Assembly: GCA_023664705.1 (NCBI GenBank)
Contig: JAMPFE010000006.1
Coordinates: forward strand, 14,207 to 78,206
Direction of reading: 5' to 3'
Origin: Lachnospiraceae bacterium
Lineage (GTDB): Bacteria > Bacillota > Clostridia > Oscillospirales > Ruminococcaceae
Length of the DNA stretch: 64,000 bases
Position 1 is the stretch's first letter; each line of letters opens with the position of its first letter. Shown piece by piece: positions 24,333 through 33,396 of the stretch. The translations under genes were made by a program, and so were the position numbers. Under the pieces are notes generated by a model. It searched no databases, was not told the origin of the DNA, and saw only the letters and a list, made by a program, of their open reading frames with translations.

Positions 24333-26087
24333 TTACATCTTTTCGGGCGCTTCTATCTTCAGCAGCGTCAGGACGTTTTTGATAACGGTCTTTACCGCTC
24401 CGCAGAGCGCCAAGCGCGAGAGCTTTACGTCCGTCTCCGCGTCCTTAATCGGGCAGCTGTCGTAGAATTTATGGAACGTCTGCGCGAGCTCGTATACATA
24501 TTTTGTCAATTTAAACGGGCTGTATTCCCTGGCAGCCTCGTTTATCAGCTCGGGCAGCGCCGCTATCTTGCGGATGAGCGCGAGCTCCGCCTCGTCGGAG
24601 AACTTCACAGCGCCGCCGTCGTATTTCACGCCGCCGTCCGCCATTTTCTCCAGCACGCGGCAAATTCTCGCGTGGGCGTACTGCACATAGAACACGGGGT
24701 TCTTGGAGCTTTCCTCGACCGCGAGGTCAAGGTCGAAATCGAGATGCGTGTTGGTGTCGCGCATATTGAAGAAGTAACGCGCCTCGTCTATCGGCACCTC
24801 GTCCAGCAGCGTCGAGAGCGTTATCGCCTTGCCCGAGCGCTTGGAGAGCTTTACGACCTCCCCGTCGCGCACGAGATTGACCATCTGGCACATAACCACG
24901 TCAAGGCGCTTTTCGTCGATGCCCATAGCCTGCAGGCATATCCGCATGCGCTTTACGTAGCCGTGGTGGTCCGCGCCGAGAACGTCTATCGCCTTGTCGT
25001 AGCCGCGCGTTACCAATTTATTGTAATGATACGCGATGTCGGGCACGATATACGTCGGGAAACCGTTCGAGCGCACCAGCACGAAATCCTGCTCGCCGCC
25101 GAAATCGGTAGCTCGCAGCCACAGCGCGCCGTCCTGCTCGTAGGTGTGACCGCCCGCTTTCAGGTGCTCTATGACCTCGCTTACCGCGCCGCTGCCGTGC
25201 AGACTGCTCTCCTTGAACCAGTTGTCGTACTTTATGCGGTATTTCAGCAGGTCGGTCTCCAGCCGCGCCTCGTTTATCGGCAGCGCGTACTCCACGAGAG
25301 CCTTCTGCCTGTCCTCCTCGGAGGAGCTCGCGAATTTATCGCCGTTTAAATCGTAGAAGTTCTTCGCGTGCTCGATAATATCCTGTCCGAGGTAAACGTC
25401 CTCGGGCATGGGAAATTTTTCCGTATCGCCGTAAATCGCCGCGGTAAATTTTTCCATGTCGCTGCCGCACTCGGAGACGAGCTTCTGCCCGTCCGCGCCG
25501 CAAATCTGCATATAGCGCAGCGAAAGCGACTTTCCGAACTTGTTTATCTGATTGCCCGCGTCGTTGATGTAGAACTCGCGGTCGGCTTGATAGCCTGCCG
25601 TTTGCAGCAGCGAGGCAAGGCAGTCGCCGATAGCGCCGCCGCGCGCGTTTCCGATATGCATGGGACCCGTGGGGTTCGCCGAGACGAACTCCACCAGCAC
25701 GCGCTTTCCGCTGCCGAGGTCGGTCTTTCCGTAGTCCGCGCCGAGCTTCAGCGTATTCGTCACCGCTCCCGAGAACCAGCTCTCCCCGAGATAGAAGTTC
25801 AGAAATCCGGGTCCCGCGACCTCTATCTTCTCAAAGCCCGTGCCGTCGAGCTTCGCCTCGTCGACTATCATCTGCGCGAGCGCCCTCGGGTTGGTTTTCA
25901 GCGCCTTTGCCGAAACGAGCGCCGCGTTTGCCGAAAAATCGCCGTGAGCGCTGTCCTGCGGCACCGTCACCTGAAACGCGGGCAGCGGCTCGGCGGGTAT
26001 CTTCCCCGCGCCGACAAGCCCTCCCAGAGCGCTCATAATTATGTCCTTAACGCCGTTTTTGGCGTCCCTGACTGCGTTGTAATACAT
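24333..26087 (-). CDS. argS: Arginyl-tRNA synthetase
   Basis: A 584-residue class I synthetase. The HIGH motif is in FVSANPTGPMHIGNARGGAI; the KMSKS-like loop is VVKLSKRSGKAITL; the C-terminal anticodon-binding helix bundle (DALR domain) runs from about residue 465. It charges tRNA-Arg. Placed 16 nt after ywiB, the same neighbour as in Bacillus. Confidence 0.96.
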   Translation of the reverse strand: MYYNAVRDAKNGVKDIIMSALGGLVGAGKIPAEPLPAFQVTVPQDSAHGDFSANAALVSAKALKTNPRALAQMIVDEAKLDGTGFEKIEVAGPGFLNFYLGESWFSGAVTNTLKLGADYGKTDLGSGKRVLVEFVSANPTGPMHIGNARGGAIGDCLASLLQTAGYQADREFYINDAGNQINKFGKSLSLRYMQICGADGQKLVSECGSDMEKFTAAIYGDTEKFPMPEDVYLGQDIIEHAKNFYDLNGDKFASSSEEDRQKALVEYALPINEARLETDLLKYRIKYDNWFKESSLHGSGAVSEVIEHLKAGGHTYEQDGALWLRATDFGGEQDFVLVRSNGFPTYIVPDIAYHYNKLVTRGYDKAIDVLGADHHGYVKRMRICLQAMGIDEKRLDVVMCQMVNLVRDGEVVKLSKRSGKAITLSTLLDEVPIDEARYFFNMRDTNTHLDFDLDLAVEESSKNPVFYVQYAHARICRVLEKMADGGVKYDGGAVKFSDEAELALIRKIAALPELINEAAREYSPFKLTKYVYELAQTFHKFYDSCPIKDAETDVKLSRLALCGAVKTVIKNVLTLLKIEAPEKM

Positions 26088-26103
26088 TTCCGTCCCTCTC
26101 TTT

Positions 26104-26517
26104 TCACATCTTTACGCGTATGCTTATCTCGTTTTCCGTCATCAGCCCCGAATTTACGTCTATCGAATACCTCAGATGAACGTTGCCGCCGTTTTCGTTG
26201 AGGCTGTTGTGCAGCTCGTGGGTCGTGATGCCGACCATACAGTCGCCGTACTCCGTGCCGTAATGGCAGAAATGCCGCACGCCGTCCTCGAAAACGAGCC
26301 CCGAAAACGTCGTCCCCGTCCTCGTCATGGTCATCACGTTCTTGTCGATCTTCAGCTGCGCGTGGCTGCCCTCGAAGCCCGTAGCCTCGCTTTCGTCGTA
26401 GTCGATGAAATACGACCCGTTGTGAAAGCGGAACTCGCCGCGCGTAAACAGCTCGGATTCGTCGGTAACGCCGTCCGAGGTCTGCTTTATGTTCAAAAAT
26501 ATCGAACAATTATCCAT
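26104..26517 (-). CDS. ywiB: DUF1934 protein (YwiB-like)
   Basis: A 137-residue protein of the DUF1934/YwiB family, predicted calycin-type beta barrel: NIKQTSDGVTDESELFTRGE, YFIDYDESEATGFEGSHAQL and a closing IDVNSGLMTENEISIRVKM. Function unknown. Its place just before argS is conserved in Bacillota and supports the assignment. Confidence 0.85.
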   Translation of the reverse strand: MDNCSIFLNIKQTSDGVTDESELFTRGEFRFHNGSYFIDYDESEATGFEGSHAQLKIDKNVMTMTRTGTTFSGLVFEDGVRHFCHYGTEYGDCMVGITTHELHNSLNENGGNVHLRYSIDVNSGLMTENEISIRVKM

Positions 26518-26541
26518 AGTATATTTTTATCTCCCTTGTTT

Positions 26542-27603
26542 TCAGCAATTTTCCGTCGCGAGCTGGATAAGCCTATCCAGCAGCGCGGGATACGGTATGC
26601 CCGTATTCTCCATAAGTTTCGGATACATGCTTATATCCGTAAAGCCCGGCATGGTGTTTATCTCGTTAAGTATTATATCGTCCTCCGTGACGAAGAAATC
26701 CACCCTCGCGAGCCCTCCGCAGCCGCAGGCTCTGTACGCGCGCTTCGCGATGTCGCGCAGGCTGTGCATTTCGTCGTCCGTTATCTTCGCGGGGATATCA
26801 AGCACCGACGTGCCGAGCTTGTACTTCGCGTCGTAGTCGTAGAACTTCTCCGCGGGGGTTATCTGCCCGGGCACGGACGCGATAAGCTGCACGCCGTTTC
26901 CGAGGACGGCGCACTCGACCTCCTTGCCGACGACCTCGCGCTCCACGAGGACCTTGTGCCCGTGCGCAAAGGCGACCTTCAAGCCCTCCTTGAGCGTTTC
27001 GCGGTTCTCCGCTCTCGAAACGCCCACGGACGAGCCCGCGCTCGAGGGCTTCACGTAAACGGGATAGCCGAGAGCGCTCTCGATATCCCCGCACGTTTTG
27101 TCCATATCGCCCAGCGACTCGCGGCAGATGAGCCTGTATTCGGCGGTCCTTATCCCCGCCGCCTCGAGGACGGTATGCGTTATCGACTTGTCCATGCAAA
27201 CCGCCGAGCTCGTCATATCGCACCCCACGCACGGAAGCCCCGAGAGCTGGCAGATGCCCTGCACGGTGCCGTCCTCGCCGTTCGCGCCGTGCAGCACGGG
27301 GAACACCGCGTCTACCTTGCGAAGATAAACGTCGTTGTCGCCGATGACGATTATCCCCTTATGCATAGCGTCGGGGCTGAGCACCGCCGTGCAGCAGTCG
27401 GGGTCGTTTTCCCAGTCCCCCGTCTTAATGTTCTCATACTCGCCCGGATAATACATCCAGTGCCCCTTTTTCGTTATCCCGACGCACAAAACGTCGTATT
27501 TTTCTTTCGGGATATTCGTCAGCACGGAATATGCCGACAAAAGCGATATCTCGTGCTCGCTCGAAGCCCCGCCGAACAGCACCGCTATCTTCTGTTTAGC
27601 CAT
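26542..27603 (-). CDS. ddl: D-alanine-D-alanine ligase
   Basis: A 353-residue ATP-grasp ligase that joins two D-Ala for peptidoglycan. N-terminal AVLFGGASSEHEISLLSA, HGANGEDGTVQG, GYPVYVKPSSAGSSVGV (ATP loop) and LNEINTMPGFTDISMYP (metal ligands). The omega loop reads EKFYDYDAKY, with the Tyr typical of D-Ala:D-Ala enzymes and unlike the D-lactate or D-serine ligases of vancomycin-resistant strains. First gene of the ddl-ywiB-argS-yfhO-nudF operon. Confidence 0.96.
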   Translation of the reverse strand: MAKQKIAVLFGGASSEHEISLLSAYSVLTNIPKEKYDVLCVGITKKGHWMYYPGEYENIKTGDWENDPDCCTAVLSPDAMHKGIIVIGDNDVYLRKVDAVFPVLHGANGEDGTVQGICQLSGLPCVGCDMTSSAVCMDKSITHTVLEAAGIRTAEYRLICRESLGDMDKTCGDIESALGYPVYVKPSSAGSSVGVSRAENRETLKEGLKVAFAHGHKVLVEREVVGKEVECAVLGNGVQLIASVPGQITPAEKFYDYDAKYKLGTSVLDIPAKITDDEMHSLRDIAKRAYRACGCGGLARVDFFVTEDDIILNEINTMPGFTDISMYPKLMENTGIPYPALLDRLIQLATENC

Positions 27604-27723
27604 TGCAATATACCCTCGCGGACCGCCGTCTGAATTGTCCGCGTCCTTTCTTTATGCCATTCTATGAGAATTTATCACGCAAAATGCTCACAAAACCATA
27701 TTCCGCACAATAACTCAAATTAC

Positions 27724-27752
27724 ATTATAACACAAAGTCCCGCGAATTTCAA
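27724..27752 (-). promoter_or_regulatory. Sigma-A promoter of the ddl operon
   Basis: Minus strand TTGAAA (27752-27747), 17-bp spacer, TATAAT (27729-27724). The leader to ATG 27603 is about 115 nt with no clear hairpin. The 27604-27949 gap holds only this and the galE promoter. Confidence 0.8.
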
Positions 27753-27873
27753 GGGGTATTTTGTCAATATTTACTAACCTTATTATAATACCCCGAAAAT
27801 TTTAAAACGGTTTCGGATATTGCACAAAAAAATTAAAAGCCGACGATTTTTTGTGAAATTTGCCGAAAACCGA

Positions 27874-27902
27874 TTGACTTTTTGAAAAAAATATGTTATA
27901 AT
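27874..27902 (+). promoter_or_regulatory. Sigma-A promoter of galE
   Basis: TTGACT (27874-27879), 17-bp spacer, TATAAT (27897-27902) with TGT just before it; 47 nt before ATG 27950. Confidence 0.85.
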
Positions 27903-27949
27903 GATTATGTAATTTTTAAAATACAACACCTTTTGGGAGGTTCTTAATC

Positions 27950-28957
27950 ATGGCTATTCTGGTTACGGGCGGAGCGGGTTTTATCGGCTCCCACACCTGC
28001 GTTGAGCTGCTGAACGAGGGCGAGGATATCGTCGTTATGGATAATTTTTACAATTCCAACCCAAAGGCTCTCGACGGGATAAAGAAGATAACGGGCAGGG
28101 ATTTTAAGTTCTACGAGGCGGATATGCTCGATATGCCCGCCGTCGACAGGATTTTCGACGAAAACAATATCGAGCAGGTCATTCATTTCGCGGGCTACAA
28201 GTGCGTTCCCGAGAGCGTTAAAAAGCCCCTGATGTACTATTCCAACAACCTCCGCGGAACGTTCAATATTCTCGAGACGATGAAAAAATACGGCTGCACG
28301 AAGTTCGTGTTCAGCTCTTCGGCGACCGTTTACGGCATCCCCGAGCGCGTGCCCGTTTACGAGGATTTCCCGCTGTCCGCGATAAACCCCTACGGCTCCA
28401 CGAAGCTGATAATCGAGAACCTCTGCCGCGAAATGTACGAGGCGGACAACTCGTGGACTATGATACTGCTGCGGTATTTCAACCCCGTCGGCGCGCATAA
28501 GAGCGGGCTTATCGGCGAGGATCCCAACGGCATACCCAACAACCTCATGCCGATAGTTCTCGACAAGGCAACGGGCAAGCGCGACGTTTTACAGGTTGCG
28601 GGCGACGATTATCCCACGCCCGACGGCTCCTGCATACGCGATTATATCCACGTCGTAGACCTTGCCAAGGGGCATGTGGCGGCGGTTAAGAAAGCCCGCG
28701 AGCTCGAAAACGGCTGTCCCGCGTATAATCTCGGCACGGGCAAGGGATATTCTGTGTTCGAGGTTCTCAACACGTTCCAGAAGGTGAACGATATCGACCT
28801 CGGCTATACCGTGGGTCCGCGCCGCCCGGGTGACGCTGCGTCCTGCTTCTCCGACCCGTCGCTTGCCGAAAAGGAGCTCGGCTGGAAGGCGGAGCTCGGC
28901 ATCGAGGATATGTGCCGCGACGCTTGGCATTTCATACGGGTGCGCGGAAAGGAATAA
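27950..28957 (+). CDS. galE: UDP-glucose 4-epimerase
   Basis: A 335-residue extended short-chain dehydrogenase. NAD-binding VTGGAGFIGSHTCVELL, then IHFAGYKCVPESV, catalytic Ser/Tyr/Lys in FSSSATVYG and INPYGSTKLIIE, and RYFNPVGAH. It interconverts UDP-glucose and UDP-galactose for galactose use and surface polymers. TTTTGGGAGG gives the start at 27950. Single gene between a strong promoter and a strong terminator. Confidence 0.96.
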   Translation: MAILVTGGAGFIGSHTCVELLNEGEDIVVMDNFYNSNPKALDGIKKITGRDFKFYEADMLDMPAVDRIFDENNIEQVIHFAGYKCVPESVKKPLMYYSNNLRGTFNILETMKKYGCTKFVFSSSATVYGIPERVPVYEDFPLSAINPYGSTKLIIENLCREMYEADNSWTMILLRYFNPVGAHKSGLIGEDPNGIPNNLMPIVLDKATGKRDVLQVAGDDYPTPDGSCIRDYIHVVDLAKGHVAAVKKARELENGCPAYNLGTGKGYSVFEVLNTFQKVNDIDLGYTVGPRRPGDAASCFSDPSLAEKELGWKAELGIEDMCRDAWHFIRVRGKE

Positions 28958-28975
28958 ACGATTTTCGGTCACAAT

Positions 28976-29010
28976 AAAACGCCCCCGAAGGCTCGGGGGC
29001 GTTTTTGTTT
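28976..29010. terminator. Bidirectional terminator between galE and the GH5 gene
   Basis: AAAACGCCCCCGA (28976-28988) and TCGGGGGCGTTTT (28993-29005), T-runs on both strands. Confidence 0.9.
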
Positions 29011-29011
29011 T

Positions 29012-30157
29012 TTATCCGTTGACCGTGCTCATAATAGCGTCCAGCACGTCCTTATCGAACCAGTCCAGATTGCGCCTCATAAGCATGCCGAAATTCTCGC
29101 CGTCCCCGAAAAAGGAGCCGTTGTCCCACCAAAGGCAGGGCACGCCAAGCTCCTTTGCCGCGCTGAGATAATCGGTCACGCACCGCACTCTGTCCTCGGT
29201 GTTGGTCTTGTTGACGCAGCCGAACTCGCCGATAACGACGGGGATATCCTTGTCGATGAATATCTCCTTGATATTCTTGAACAGCCCCGGTATCTCGCCG
29301 TTGTTCGGGTCGTAAACGTCGGTGCCCTTGGTGTCGAGCGCGAACGAATACGGAAGATACGCGTGCACGGACACGATAATGTTGCCCGCGTTTTCGGGTA
29401 TCTTCAGCGCGGCGAGGTTCTCGCGCATCGACGACGCGGCGTAAGGCGTTATCATAAGCGTCCTCTCGGCATTGTTGCCGCCGCTCGCCCGTACCGTTCT
29501 TACGAACGTCTCGGCGTATTCGTTGATTATCTCGCGGGCAGCGGCTGTACCCGTCCACTCGGCGCTCTCTCCGCGCAGGCGCGGCTCGTTCAAGCCCTCG
29601 AATATCAACCGCTCGCCGTAGTCCTTAAAGCGCTCGGAGATCTGCTCCCAGAGCCTTGTAAGCTGCTTTGTGTCCTCCCCGAGCTCCTCGGTCTTTGGCA
29701 TATACCACTCCTCATGGTGGGTGTTCAGGATAACGAACATTCCGTTGCCGTAGCCGTAATCGACGACCTCCTGCACCCTGTCCATCCACGCCTCGTCGAC
29801 GACGTAATTTTCGTCCATGTGCGTGCCCCACGAGACGGGTACGCGGAGCACGTTAAAGCCCGCGTTCTTCACGGAGTCGATCATTTCCTTGGTGGTGAGC
29901 AGATTGCCCCACGAGGTCTCCGCGCCGACGCCCTCTCCTCCCGTGGAATCGAGAGTGTTTCCGAGGCACCAGCCGACCTTCATTTGCGCCGTAAGCTCCT
30001 TCGCGGAGGACATTTTCACCGTATCGCTTTCGGGAACGCTCTCGGAGACCGCGCTGTCCGGCGAATTATCCGACGACGGTGTTTCGCTGCCGCAGCCGCA
30101 TAACACGACCGCGAGCACTGCCGACATAACCATACCGACGACCCTCTTAAATCTCAT
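29012..30157 (-). CDS. Glycoside hydrolase family 5 lipoprotein (endoglucanase-like)
   Basis: A 381-residue surface enzyme. Signal peptide ends in LCGC, giving a lipidated Cys22; a Ser-rich linker follows. The GH5 barrel starts at VGWCLGNTLD; RVPVSWGTHMDE and NTHHEEWY are subfamily-4-like. The acid/base is Glu191 in FEGLNEPR and the nucleophile Glu311 in VVIGEFG. Subfamily 4 enzymes cut beta-1,4-glucans such as cellulose, lichenan or xyloglucan; exact substrate cannot be told. No carbohydrate-binding module. It sits 22 nt after the transketolase genes, which is an unusual partner. Confidence 0.92.
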   Translation of the reverse strand: MRFKRVVGMVMSAVLAVVLCGCGSETPSSDNSPDSAVSESVPESDTVKMSSAKELTAQMKVGWCLGNTLDSTGGEGVGAETSWGNLLTTKEMIDSVKNAGFNVLRVPVSWGTHMDENYVVDEAWMDRVQEVVDYGYGNGMFVILNTHHEEWYMPKTEELGEDTKQLTRLWEQISERFKDYGERLIFEGLNEPRLRGESAEWTGTAAAREIINEYAETFVRTVRASGGNNAERTLMITPYAASSMRENLAALKIPENAGNIIVSVHAYLPYSFALDTKGTDVYDPNNGEIPGLFKNIKEIFIDKDIPVVIGEFGCVNKTNTEDRVRCVTDYLSAAKELGVPCLWWDNGSFFGDGENFGMLMRRNLDWFDKDVLDAIMSTVNG

Positions 30158-30179
30158 ATTATCCCTCTTTCCGAGCGAT

Positions 30180-31115
30180 TTACTTGCCTAAAGCCGCCTT
30201 TGTAACGGCAACGATATTTTCCGCGCAGAGCCCGTATTTCTTCAGCAGCTCCTTTGCCGCGCCGCTCTCGCCGAATTTGTCGTTCATGCCTATTTTGATA
30301 ACGGGCACGGGGCACTCCTCAAGAACAACGTCGCCGACCGCCGAGCCCAAGCCGCCGATAACGCTGTGCTCCTCGACGGTAACTATCTTCCCCGTTTCGC
30401 GTGCCGCCTTTATGATGATATCGCGGTCAATGGGCTTTATCGTGTGGATATTGATTATCCGCGCGTCTATGCCCTGCTCCGCGAGCGCCCTGCCCGCCTC
30501 GACAGCCTCCGCGACCATAAGCCCCGACGCGATTATCGCGATATCCTTGCCGTCCTTCATCGTAATGCCCTTGCCGACCTCGAATTTATAGGTCCTTTCG
30601 TCGTTGAATATCGGCACCGCGAGCCGCCCGAACCGCAGATAGGTCGGACCCTCGTACTCCGCCATAGCCAGCACGGCAGCCTTTGCCTCGACGTAATCCG
30701 AGGGATTGATAATGGTCATTCCCGGGATAGTCCGCATAAGCGCGATATCCTCGTTGCACTGGTGCGTAGCGCCGTCCTCGCCGACGGAGATGCCCGCGTG
30801 CGTCGCGCCTATTTTTACGTTGAGGTGGGGATAGCCTATCGAATTGCGGACTATCTCGAACGCTCTGCCCGCTGCGAACATCGCGAACGAGCTCGCGAAA
30901 ACGAGCTTCCCCGTAGTCGCGATCCCCGCGGCAACGCCCATCATATTCGCCTCGGCAATGCCGCAGTTGAAGTGCTTTTCGGGGTACGCCTTCCTGAAAA
31001 TTCCCGTTTTGGTAGCGGCAGCCAAGTCCGCCTCGAGTACAATCAAATCCCCGCGCTTTTCGGCGAGCGCCACAAGCCCGTCGCCGTAAGCCTCTCGTGT
31101 TGCTTTTTTTTCCAT
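30180..31115 (-). CDS. Transketolase, C-terminal subunit
   Basis: A 311-residue half-transketolase holding the pyrimidine-binding domain (LIVLEADLAAATKTGIF, FNCGIAEANMMGVAAGIA with the catalytic Glu) and the C-terminal transketolase domain (IARIINIHTIKPID-like). It pairs with the product of the gene 20 nt upstream to make one thiamine-diphosphate enzyme of the pentose phosphate pathway. Split transketolases are common in Clostridia and archaea. Confidence 0.93.
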   Translation of the reverse strand: MEKKATREAYGDGLVALAEKRGDLIVLEADLAAATKTGIFRKAYPEKHFNCGIAEANMMGVAAGIATTGKLVFASSFAMFAAGRAFEIVRNSIGYPHLNVKIGATHAGISVGEDGATHQCNEDIALMRTIPGMTIINPSDYVEAKAAVLAMAEYEGPTYLRFGRLAVPIFNDERTYKFEVGKGITMKDGKDIAIIASGLMVAEAVEAGRALAEQGIDARIINIHTIKPIDRDIIIKAARETGKIVTVEEHSVIGGLGSAVGDVVLEECPVPVIKIGMNDKFGESGAAKELLKKYGLCAENIVAVTKAALGK

Positions 31116-31134
31116 ATCTTTACGCTCCTTTCAA

Positions 31135-31977
31135 TCAGCCCTCAAGCTCCGCGAGACGTTCTCCGAGCTGCTTCATGGCGCGCTCGTATTCCTCGTCGTT
31201 GGGGGCTTTCCCGTGCCACTCGATGGAATTTTCCATATAATCGACGCCCTTGCCCTTTGTGGAGCGCATTATTATCACCGTGGGCTTCTGCATTACCGTT
31301 TCCGCTTCGTTGAACGCCTTTTCCATTTCGTTGAAGTCGTGGGCGTTTATCGTGATGACGTGCCAGCCGAACGCCGAGAACTTCTCGTCTATGGGGTACG
31401 GGGACATTACGTCGCCTATCTTGCCGTCTATCTGCAGGCCGTTGTTGTCGACAACGGCAACCAGATTGTCAAGCTGATAGTGCGCCGCGAACATCGCCGC
31501 CTCCCAGACCTCGCCCTCCTCGAGCTCGCCGTCGCCGAGTATCGCGTAGACCTTGTAGGTATCGCAGGAGATCTTGCCCGAAAGCGCCATTCCGCACGCC
31601 GCGGAAATGCCCTGCCCGAGCGAGCCCGTGCTCATATCGACGCCCGGGATCTTTCCTCTCACGGGGTGCCCCTGAAGGCGTGCGCCGAGGTGGCGGAGCG
31701 TTTTAAGCTCCTCCGCGGGGAAAAATCCGCGCTGCGCCAGCGCCGAATACAATCCCGGCGCGGAATGCCCCTTGGACAGCACCAGACGGTCGCGCGTGGG
31801 CATATCGGGCTCCGAGGGGTCTACGTGCAGGCGGTGCATATACAGATACGCCAGCAGATCCGCTATCGAAAGCGAGCCTCCCGGGTGTCCCGCCTTAGCC
31901 GAGTGCGTTCCCTCGATAACGCCCATTCTAATCTTCGTGGCAGCTATTTCAAGCTCCCTTACCAGTTTATCGTCCAT
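31135..31977 (-). CDS. Transketolase, N-terminal subunit
   Basis: A 280-residue half-transketolase with the thiamine-diphosphate site: HSAKAGHPGGSLSIADLLAY, then ILGDGELEEGEVWEAAMFAA and VDNNGLQIDG (GDG to N motif). GGGAGGAATTTTAA precedes ATG 31977. Co-transcribed with the C-terminal half. Confidence 0.94.
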   Translation of the reverse strand: MDDKLVRELEIAATKIRMGVIEGTHSAKAGHPGGSLSIADLLAYLYMHRLHVDPSEPDMPTRDRLVLSKGHSAPGLYSALAQRGFFPAEELKTLRHLGARLQGHPVRGKIPGVDMSTGSLGQGISAACGMALSGKISCDTYKVYAILGDGELEEGEVWEAAMFAAHYQLDNLVAVVDNNGLQIDGKIGDVMSPYPIDEKFSAFGWHVITINAHDFNEMEKAFNEAETVMQKPTVIIMRSTKGKGVDYMENSIEWHGKAPNDEEYERAMKQLGERLAELEG

Positions 31978-32004
31978 TTAAAATTCCTCCCGTTTTAACT
32001 GCAT

Positions 32005-32694
32005 TTATCTGCAAATATAGCCCATTGACTTCGGATAATCGACTCCCGAAAAGCCCGTGTCCACGCCCCACGCCGCGGCTATCTCGAGAACGTAGTCCTC
32101 GTTGGGGAACTCGACCTTGTCCCAATCGTCGTCGCTGCTCTTTATCAGACCCGCAAAGCCGAGGCGTTCCTCCTCGGGCGTGAGCGCGCCCCTGTTCAGC
32201 AGCACCTCGCCGTCGCAGCCGCACCAGCCGTAGCCGCGCACCATTTCGCCGTTCACGTACTTTATCCACGCGTGATACTCGGAAACGCGGTGCGTTGAAA
32301 AATACTGCAGCTCCGGGAACTTTTTTGCGCTCTCGTCAAGCAAATCGGGCGCGAGCGTGATAAGGTCCATTCCGTAGTTCACGACAAGCACGTATCCGTC
32401 CAGCACGGGCGACACGAACCGATAGCCGTTGTACGCCATTTCTATGCCCTTATCCCAGTTCGACGGCTCGAAATTCTTCAAGCCGAGCTTTTGGATAACG
32501 TCCGTCGGGGAGTCCGACCTTACGCAAAGCCAGTTGCATTTATACCCGAACGCCACGGGATAATCGGGCTCGCTGCCCGTCGACGCGCGGACGGGCGGCT
32601 CCTCGCGGGGCGCTTTTGCGGCGCTCTCCGCTTTCGGCTGCCTTTCCTTGTTCAGATACCTGCTGTTGTCAAATAATTCATCCAGAAATCCCAT
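32005..32694 (-). CDS. Uncharacterised protein, paralogue 2 of a tandem pair
   Basis: A 229-residue soluble protein; start ATG 32694 with GGAGGA before it. It shares with its upstream neighbour the blocks PVAFGYKCNWLC, FVSPVLDGYVLV, FPELQYFSTHRVSEYHAW and LTPEEERLGF, and ends in AAAWGVDT...YPKSMGYIC. The pattern resembles small proteins seen beside polymorphic toxins in other bacteria, but I cannot name the family. No catalytic motif, signal or membrane segment. N-terminal 45 residues are polar and variable. Confidence 0.8.
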   Translation of the reverse strand: MGFLDELFDNSRYLNKERQPKAESAAKAPREEPPVRASTGSEPDYPVAFGYKCNWLCVRSDSPTDVIQKLGLKNFEPSNWDKGIEMAYNGYRFVSPVLDGYVLVVNYGMDLITLAPDLLDESAKKFPELQYFSTHRVSEYHAWIKYVNGEMVRGYGWCGCDGEVLLNRGALTPEEERLGFAGLIKSSDDDWDKVEFPNEDYVLEIAAAWGVDTGFSGVDYPKSMGYICR

Positions 32695-32713
32695 TTTTTC
32701 CTCCGTCAAGCTG

Positions 32714-33388
32714 TTATATGCCGCATACAAATCCCGTGGATTCGGGATAGGTCTTTCGTTTGAATTTCGTATCGATCCCCCAAGCCGCGGAGACGAGCAT
32801 AACGCAATCCCCGTCGGGGAATATGGCGGTGTCGACGTCGGCGCCGTCGTCGACGGGAAAATCATCGCAGTGCAGCTCCGTCTCCTCGGGAGTGGGCACG
32901 CCCTTGTTCGCGACGAGCTTAAGGTCGCCGCGGTTATAGCCGTAGACGCGCACGGGCTTGCCGCCGACGAACTTTGCCCACACGTAATAGTCCGCAGCTG
33001 TGTGCGAGCTGAAAAACTGCAGCTCGGGGAACATTCCCGCAAGCTCGTCCAACCGCGCGGGATTTGTGTCGAGGATATCCCCCTCCCAGCCGATCACGAG
33101 CACGTACCCGTCGAGCACGGGCGACACGAACACGCCTCTTTCATTTTTGTAAATGCCGTCGTGCCAGCTGCTCACGCGCGGGTTTTTCAAGCCCATTTTC
33201 CCTATGACCTCCTCGGGAGAGCCCGCCTTTATGCAAAGCCACGAGTTGTTGTAGCCGAACGGCACGGGCTTGTCGGGCGCGGCATCAAATTCGGACGGAG
33301 ACGGAGTATTCGGCGCGGCGCTCTGCGGAACGTTAAGACCCATTCCGTCCGCGACCGCCTTTCCTATCTCTTTCAGAAAATCAAACAT
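32714..33388 (-). CDS. Uncharacterised protein, paralogue 1 of a tandem pair
   Basis: A 224-residue protein homologous to the next gene along its length: PVPFGYNNSWLC, GVFVSPVLDGYVLV, FPELQFFSSHTAADYYVW, PTPEETELHCDDF, AAWGIDT and YPESTGFVC. Start ATG 33388 eight bases after the HAD gene; 19 nt before the second copy. Tandem duplication is clear, and the copies have diverged to perhaps 40 percent identity by eye. Function unknown. Confidence 0.8.
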   Translation of the reverse strand: MFDFLKEIGKAVADGMGLNVPQSAAPNTPSPSEFDAAPDKPVPFGYNNSWLCIKAGSPEEVIGKMGLKNPRVSSWHDGIYKNERGVFVSPVLDGYVLVIGWEGDILDTNPARLDELAGMFPELQFFSSHTAADYYVWAKFVGGKPVRVYGYNRGDLKLVANKGVPTPEETELHCDDFPVDDGADVDTAIFPDGDCVMLVSAAWGIDTKFKRKTYPESTGFVCGI

Positions 33389-33396
33389 CGTTTACC

